Shown here: positions 59,404 through 64,000 of the stretch, piece after piece
Layout: each line of letters begins with the position of its first letter
How positions within the stretch are numbered: position 1 is the stretch's first letter
Source: Voacanga thouarsii
Lineage: Eukaryota > Streptophyta > Magnoliopsida > Gentianales > Apocynaceae
Direction of reading: 5' to 3'
Assembly: GCA_026120185.1 (NCBI GenBank)
Contig: JANUWF010002059.1
Coordinates: 1,169,501 to 1,233,500, forward strand
Length of the DNA: 64,000 bases
Position numbers and translations under genes: made by a program
Notes under the pieces: generated by a model
The model's database searches: none
What the model saw: only the letters and a program-made list of their open reading frames with translations
Told to the model about the DNA's origin: nothing

Positions 59404-59549
59404 GATGCAGGGATCAAGTACTATAGGCTGCGGTCTCAGTACGATGATACGGTGTAAGTTGGTATGCTTATCCGGTGATGCATAGATCGAGTCCTGGAGG
59501 CTGCAGTCTCCGTATAATGACATGGTGCAAGTCGATGTACTTATCTGGC
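59404..59549. repeat. Two 73-bp tandem units
   Basis: Units at 59404-59476 and 59477-59549 begin GATGCAGGGATCAAG and GATGCATAGATCGAG and share GGCTGC-GTCTC-GTA, GGTGCAAGT-type and CTTATC-GG blocks. A weaker third unit may follow. Confidence 0.8.
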
Positions 59550-61339
59550 ATTGCACGGTTGAATGTTGTAAGGCAAAGTCCTTGGCACAATAAGATCGTG
59601 ATGTTGAAGGCGAAGCCTTGTGAGCTTTGCATACATGTCGACCTTCTGTTGGAGAAGCGCTTGTGATTTGGAAATCAGGGCAATGTTTTGAAAGTGAAAT
59701 AGAGTTTTTCAAAAATGAATGAGTTTTGGATAAACTCTTCTTTAAAGAGTTTTTCAATTGTTTCCGATGAACAAATGATATGCTACACCACAAAAGTTTT
59801 ATGTACCCTATTTTTCATAAAGCACTAGCATACACGGGACTCACTGAGTGATTCGTTACTCACACATATCTTTATCTTACCTTTTGTAGAATCCAGAGTT
59901 GAGTGGACCTATGGATAGAAGGACAATACCACAGAGTTGGCGGAATAGGTCTGGACAATTTTCTCTTCTGATCATGTACTGTATTTTGTTATAGATAAAG
60001 ATGGCATGTAAGAGATTCACTAATATATGTATATGTATGGCCATTAGTGTGGGTTATTGTCGAGTCTGGACTTTACATATGTGTATGAACCTTGTTGTTT
60101 CCATTATAAAGATCCCTTGTCCAAAAAAACTGGACAGGACGACACTCGGTGTTGATATACTTCCACTGTTGCCTTTAGTAAGGGTGTTACACAATTGGCA
60201 GCTAATATGAATTAATTCTATCATAATAGAATTAATAATCCTTTTAATAATTAATTAGAATTAAATTTATTAATTCTCTAATTAATAAATTCATATTTAG
60301 CAGATCATGAGCGGTATCTAACAATACATCATAGCCATCCAAAAGTCCAGAAAGTTAAGTGGTTTGACATGAATCTTTCAATAGCGAAATGTCTGTATAA
60401 TAAACTCCTTTCACTATACAATATCTCATTCGGTTTAGAGTATCTAATTAGTGCCAACACCATCCAAAATATTAATTAATTCTGACCCGAATATTTTAGT
60501 CCTTGTTCTCGAAATCTATTACTCAACATGTGTATCAATTTCAACTATTTCCAACACATAGTTGTCTTTGTTACTTTTATACCCTAGATGCAATCACTTA
60601 TACCATGTATATTGCATAATAATTAATAAGAGGTATTCTTCATCTTTCAGTTTGATTGTTATATCTTAATATGCGTATAAACTGTTTGACAAAATCTCTA
60701 ATACAACACAGTGTTAAGAAAATTATGATAGAGATCATGATGTGAGATTCCTACCAAACTATGTAGTGTTTGTGCTTGAATAATCTCTAGTCATAGTATT
60801 TGTTAGCCCTAAGGGCAATCTCCTATGTTTTGACTCATGACAAACATTGATGAGGACTAATTTATGTGATAGGACATGTTTGACCCAGATTCTTTCAAGG
60901 CATGCAAATAGGATTGCTAAGCAACTCTTGAGCAATAGAATCCAAGAATGGATGATCAAGTAAAAGACCAAGCTTAAGAGATTGCATACCAAGAAGTCCT
61001 TATGGAAGAACCTTAGACTAGGAATCGTTGTTAAGGTATTTCTTGTAAATTCATGTATCTTCTTTACATTATGCTTCAATTTTATTTCTACCATTGAAGC
61101 ACCAAAAAAAAAAAAAAAGATTTCAAAGTTTTATAAATTTGAATTTTGGATTGCGTATTTGGATAGCTCTACATCCAAAAGATTCGTCCAAAATCCTGTG
61201 AACAATGTCAAAACGTTTCTGCCTGAAAAAGTGCCATTTTAGACTTACCTTTTGAATGCACCTTCGTCCAAAAATTAAGTCCAAAACATTAGCAAATCTG
61301 GCGGTGAAAACTAGCCACTGTTGTCCTACTTTTCACTTC

Positions 61340-61348
61340 TATAAAAGG
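61340..61348 (+). promoter_or_regulatory. TATA box of copia LTR J
   Basis: TATAAAAGG, about 540 bp from the LTR start, with AT-rich flanks and no upstream competitor. Transcription would start about 30 bp downstream, near 61372. Confidence 0.55.
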
Positions 61349-61552
61349 CTTTTAAACATGATTTTCTGCAAGATTTTTGTGCTAGCTCTATTAGAAACAC
61401 TCTTACACTTTAGAATACAAAAATCTTTCTTTTCATTGTGCTTCAAATGTGAAATTGAATTGTTAAAAAGGTGAAAGGCTGATGGAGCTTATTTGTTCAC
61501 ATCTGCTCAAGCTTGTGAGCTATTTCTATAAGTTCTCTTTCATTCTAACTTG

Positions 61553-61805
61553 TATCAAGGTTGAAAAGGTAAAACCCAGTTGGGATGAGCCTTGATTATT
61601 GTGTATCAAGGTTGTGGTGTAAAACCCATTGGGATGAGCCTTATTTTGGTTAATGTTCAAGGTTGTGGAGTAAAACCCATTGGGGTAAACCTTGTTGTGT
61701 GAATGTATCAAGGTTATGGTGTAAAATCCAGTCCAGGTGAGCCTTGATTATTGTGTTTGAAGAGGCTGGGTATAAAACCAAGTGTGGTGATCCTCTTGTG
61801 TAAGA
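61553..61805 (+). repeat. Five tandem 51-bp units in LTR J
   Basis: Units start near 61553, 61604, 61655, 61706 and 61757, each TATCAAGGTTGTGGTGTAAA then ACCCA-TTGGGATGAGCCTTG. The spacing is 51 bp throughout; the last unit is the most diverged (GAAGAGGCTGGGTATAAAAC). Confidence 0.9.
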
Positions 61806-62283
61806 TTGGTATAGCCTACCAACATTGATTTGGGAAAAAAGGTTTTAGTGATGATGTTGAAATCCTTAAGTGAGAACTTAAGATAGTGGATGTAGATCAT
61901 TTCAGGATCAAACCATTATAAATCTTTGAGTCTATTCTCTTGCATTTATTCTAATATTCATGTTTGCGTTTTTACTGCTCATCCAACTTGAAAGCATTAT
62001 ACTCCTTATTGGATTTATTGATTTGATCAAAGACTTTTATATTGATTGAATGAGACTATTTTTTTTTTTTTATGCCTTATCTGCCTATCTTAATTATAGA
62101 TTTTCATTTCATCATTTTGTGGAGTTTTTGAAAGTTTTCTTTAGTTGATTTAAAGCTACATGGACAATCTGATTTTTGCTACACACATACTTATTTGTTT
62201 CTGTTTTAAGATTTTCAGAAGATTTTTAAAGTTTCTAATTTTTTGCCATATACCTTATTCACCCCTCTCTAAGGTATATCAAT

Positions 62284-62296
62284 TGGTATCAGATCC
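62284..62296 (+). other. Primer-binding site of J, tRNA-iMet type
   Basis: TGGTATCAGATCC, one base off TGGTATCAGAGCC, two bases after the LTR end. Confidence 0.85.
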
Positions 62297-62343
62297 TTGG
62301 TCTACATTATCCTTAGCTTAACAGCTTTGTAGAAAAGATCCAT

Positions 62344-63268
62344 ATGGTAAACACTACTGCTCTATCTTACATTAAAGGAACCTCCACAAATAGACCTCCT
62401 TTGTTCTATGGAAGCAATTATACAATCTAAAAAAAAAGGAATGAAAATTTATGTTTGCTCAATCAACTTTGAGCTGTGGAATTTGATTGAGAATGGACAA
62501 TTTGTTCTGTTGAAATTTGTTGAAGGTAGAAAAGTGCCTAAACAAAGTGATGAATATGACAATGAGGATACTTTGAAAATGACTCTGAATTTTCAGGCAA
62601 TGAATATATTATGTTGTGCTCTTGATACAAATTAATACAACCGTATTAGTGGCTGTGATTCAACCTTTGAAATATGGAGACTTCTTAAGATCACCTATGA
62701 GGGGACTAATCAAGTAAAAAAATCAAAGTTAGGAATGTTGGTCTCCGATTATGAGCTATTCACTATGAAGCCATGTGAAAATATCACTGATATGTTTACT
62801 CGTTTCACAAACATCATGAATAGTCTAAAGGCCTATGGAATGATCTACCCCCGCAGGGAACAAAACAGAAAATTGCTTGATGTTTTGCCAAAGAGTTGGT
62901 AGCCAAAAACTTTGGCTATAGAAGAATAAAAAAATCTGAACAGTTTGGCTACTGAAGAGCTAATTAGCTCTCTATTAACCTATGAAATAAAACTAAAGAA
63001 GTTTCAAGAGCATGATGAAGATGAAAGAGGCCAAAGAGGAATAGCCTTAAAAGCTATTGATGATTATGTTACTAGTGAACAAACCGAGAGTGAAAAAGGG
63101 ACTAATCTGGATGCCGAAGAACTGGTCATGGACAGAAAATTTGTTAAAGAGAAAGGACAACCTTCACCTTTCAAACCTTATGCAAGAGTACAAGGCATTT
63201 TATTGCTGATTGCCCAATGTCTAAAGAAAGAGAAGCCGAGCACAATAAGAAGAAAAGAAAATGACTGA
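62344..63268 (+). pseudogene. Copia gag (UBN2-type), broken
   Basis: ATG 62344 opens MVNTTALSYIKGTSTNRPPL, then FYGSNYTI and a stop/frameshift in an A run (62430-62440) where the family has a Trp. It continues with MKIYVCSINFELWNLIENGQ (62441-62500), a stop at 62633, STFEIWRLLKITYEGTNQVK (62660-62719), LGMLVSDYELFTMKPCENIT (62732-62791), FTRFTNIMNSLKAYG and LLDVLPKSW, then another stop. The last frame, 62945-63268, reads MATEELISSLLTYEIKLKKF and ends in a damaged first knuckle. Order and motifs are those of plant Ty1/copia gag (UBN2 family). Several stops show that it is inactive. Confidence 0.85.
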
Positions 63269-63336
63269 TTAGGACTTGGGACCAAGAAGAGTCCGAGATT
63301 GAAGAGAGTTATGGATCCGACAAGGAGAAAGCAAAC

Positions 63337-63942
63337 ATGTGCTTCATGGCAATGGAAAATGAGGTAAACACCACTTCCACTAATTCCATATCTGATTTAC
63401 ATAATTTTGATTATGAAAAGTTTGATGATCCTAGTGAACTACTTCTTGAAATGTTTCATGAACTCAAAAAGTTATCTAGAAGAAACAAAGAAATGAAAGC
63501 AAAAATTGATTCCTTGCTAGATGAAAATGCTAAGCTATTAAATGAGAATAAAGCCTTACTTGATTCTATTATGTGCTCAAGTATTGAAAATGATGTTAAC
63601 CTAACTTCTTTGCATTGTATGACACTTGAGAATAAATGTTTGTGTGACAAAGTATTTTCTCTTGAAAATAGTCTTAGTGATTTTAATAATATGAAAAGTA
63701 GAGTTGATGACCTCACCATTTGTATTGAGAAATTCACTGATGATCAAGACAATCTAAATAAATTGCTTGGAGTGCAACGTATAGCTGGAAATAGGAGTGG
63801 TCTCGGCTATAGACATGTGCACAAGGCAGAAAATCACAAACCTCATTTTGTGAAAGCTAGAAACTCAAATGCTATTCATATTTGCTGTTCTTATTGTGGT
63901 AAAAATGGGCACAATGCATTTAGGTGTCATATTAAGAAATGA
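63337..63942 (+). pseudogene. Copia gag C-terminal part: coiled coil and CCHC knuckle
   Basis: A 201-codon frame in register with the gag continuation. It starts CFMAMENEVNTTSTNS, a phrase typical of copia gag linkers. A long coiled coil follows (residues about 45-90, LKKLSRRNKEMKAKIDSLLD, NAKLLNENKALLDS) and a second helical stretch. It ends with the zinc knuckle CSYCGKNGHNAFRC (residues 184-197, CX2CX4HX4C intact) and a stop at 63940. This frame is open over its whole length and could be a separate relic of the gag polyprotein. The protease should follow but the window ends at 64000. Confidence 0.8.
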
Positions 63943-64000
63943 GTTGAATGTGGTATGAAAATTGTTTGAAGAGTTAAAAGAACTATCACTAACCCCCAAG

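Larger units (their letters stand above)
56058..60191 (+). mobile_element. Solo LTR I (4,134 bp), gypsy, TSD CAATT
   Basis: TGTAACACACCACC to TAAGGGTGTTACA, flanked by CAATT at 56053-56057 and 60192-60196. The ending GGGTGTTACA and the block CACGGGACTCACTGAGTGAT near 59836 relate it to LTR F and suggest plus orientation. No primer site or coding. It contains three internal repeat arrays (57957-58047, 58430-58830, 59404-59549). Its right half is less AT-rich than its surroundings. Confidence 0.85.
56006..60800. mobile_element. Copia-like LTR remnant G, rearranged and split by solo LTR I
   Basis: 56006-56057 (TTATTGTGTGTGATCTATTAGG) and 60192-60605 (AGATCATGAGCGGTATCTAAC, TCCTTTCACTATACAATATC) match 24390-24830 of the solo LTR at 23783 in the same direction. 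60676-60800 matches 25271-25394 of that LTR in the reverse direction (CATGATCTCTATCATAATTT read on the minus strand). So G is the target of F and of I, and carries an internal inversion. Confidence 0.75.
60801..62281 (+). mobile_element. 5' LTR of copia element J
   Basis: Starts TGTTAGCCCTAAGG within the inverted G piece, where the related solo LTR (reverse complement of 25260-25280) continues without a break after GTATT; GTATT (60796-60800) is then the TSD. Ends TAAGGTATATCA, two bases before the primer site. A TATA box TATAAAAGG lies at 61340-61348. A five-unit 51-bp tandem array is at 61553-61805, followed by the typical copia R/U5 line (GTTGAAATCCTTAAGTGAG, near 61855). The 3' LTR is beyond the window, so the exact ends are tentative. 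Confidence 0.7.

Noticed and set aside
59380..59793. 137-codon minus-strand frame
   Set aside because: Covers the 73-bp tandem units of solo LTR I; no recognisable domain and no gene context.
61553..61805. Regular 51-bp array considered as CRISPR-like
   Set aside because: There are no unique spacers; the whole unit repeats, and it lies in a copia LTR of a plant genome.

Overview
This is AT-rich plant nuclear DNA, probably from a eudicot, made almost entirely of nested transposable elements. The signs are plant-type Ty3/gypsy retrotransposons (one lineage primed by tRNA-Asp, others by initiator tRNA-Met), a Ty1/copia element, and two CACTA (En/Spm) DNA transposons whose TNP2-type gene has plant-like GT-AG introns. 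I found no intact host gene, rRNA gene, true tRNA gene or CRISPR array. Every element gene visible is broken by stops, frameshifts or deletions.

Layout, left to right. 1-18 is the end of a long LTR. 1306-5700 is a decayed CACTA element: a TNP2 transposase pseudogene with three recognisable introns, then a second, unidentified ORF. 5740-6810 is a tandem duplication carrying an unidentified 43-codon reading frame. 7805-8449 is a piece of Athila-type LTR. 8990-15239 is a rearranged Tekay/Del-like gypsy element: gag on the plus strand, the first half of an LTR on the plus strand, then gag, primer site and the last half of an LTR on the minus strand. 15240 starts a second CACTA element, with a dense field of TTGGTA/TACCAA subterminal repeats, a broken ORF2 gene and three tandem duplications. 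22278-32009 is a pile of Athila-type LTRs: a coding-depleted element B carrying a copia-like solo LTR, and LTR C carrying solo LTR D.

32010-60800 is a nest that can be resolved base by base from target-site duplications (TSDs). A copia-like LTR remnant (G) is split by a long minus-strand gypsy LTR (F, 32549-56005). F is split by element H (33363-47318, TSD AATAT) and by solo LTR E (48523-54311, TSD AATAA). H is split by a full-length Athila-type element (33534-42257, TSD ACACT/ACACC). E is split by a 4.2 kb solo LTR K (48659-52893, TSD CAAAC). G is also split by a 4.1 kb solo LTR I (56058-60191, TSD CAATT). 60801 to the window end is the 5' part of a copia element J (LTR, primer site, gag), inserted in an inverted piece of G.

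The genes do not form a host pathway; each belongs to its own element. The Athila-type element keeps the order gag, protease, reverse transcriptase, RNase H, integrase, but carries changes at catalytic positions. H keeps only a gag zinc knuckle, a protease whose catalytic Asp is Asn, and a tail that reads into its LTR. Points worth a second look are a GC-rich repeated U3 motif shared by two LTR families with different primers, a tRNA-like module inside a 4 kb LTR family, an exact unoccupied target site within the window for the Athila insertion, and the head-to-head structure at 8990-15239.
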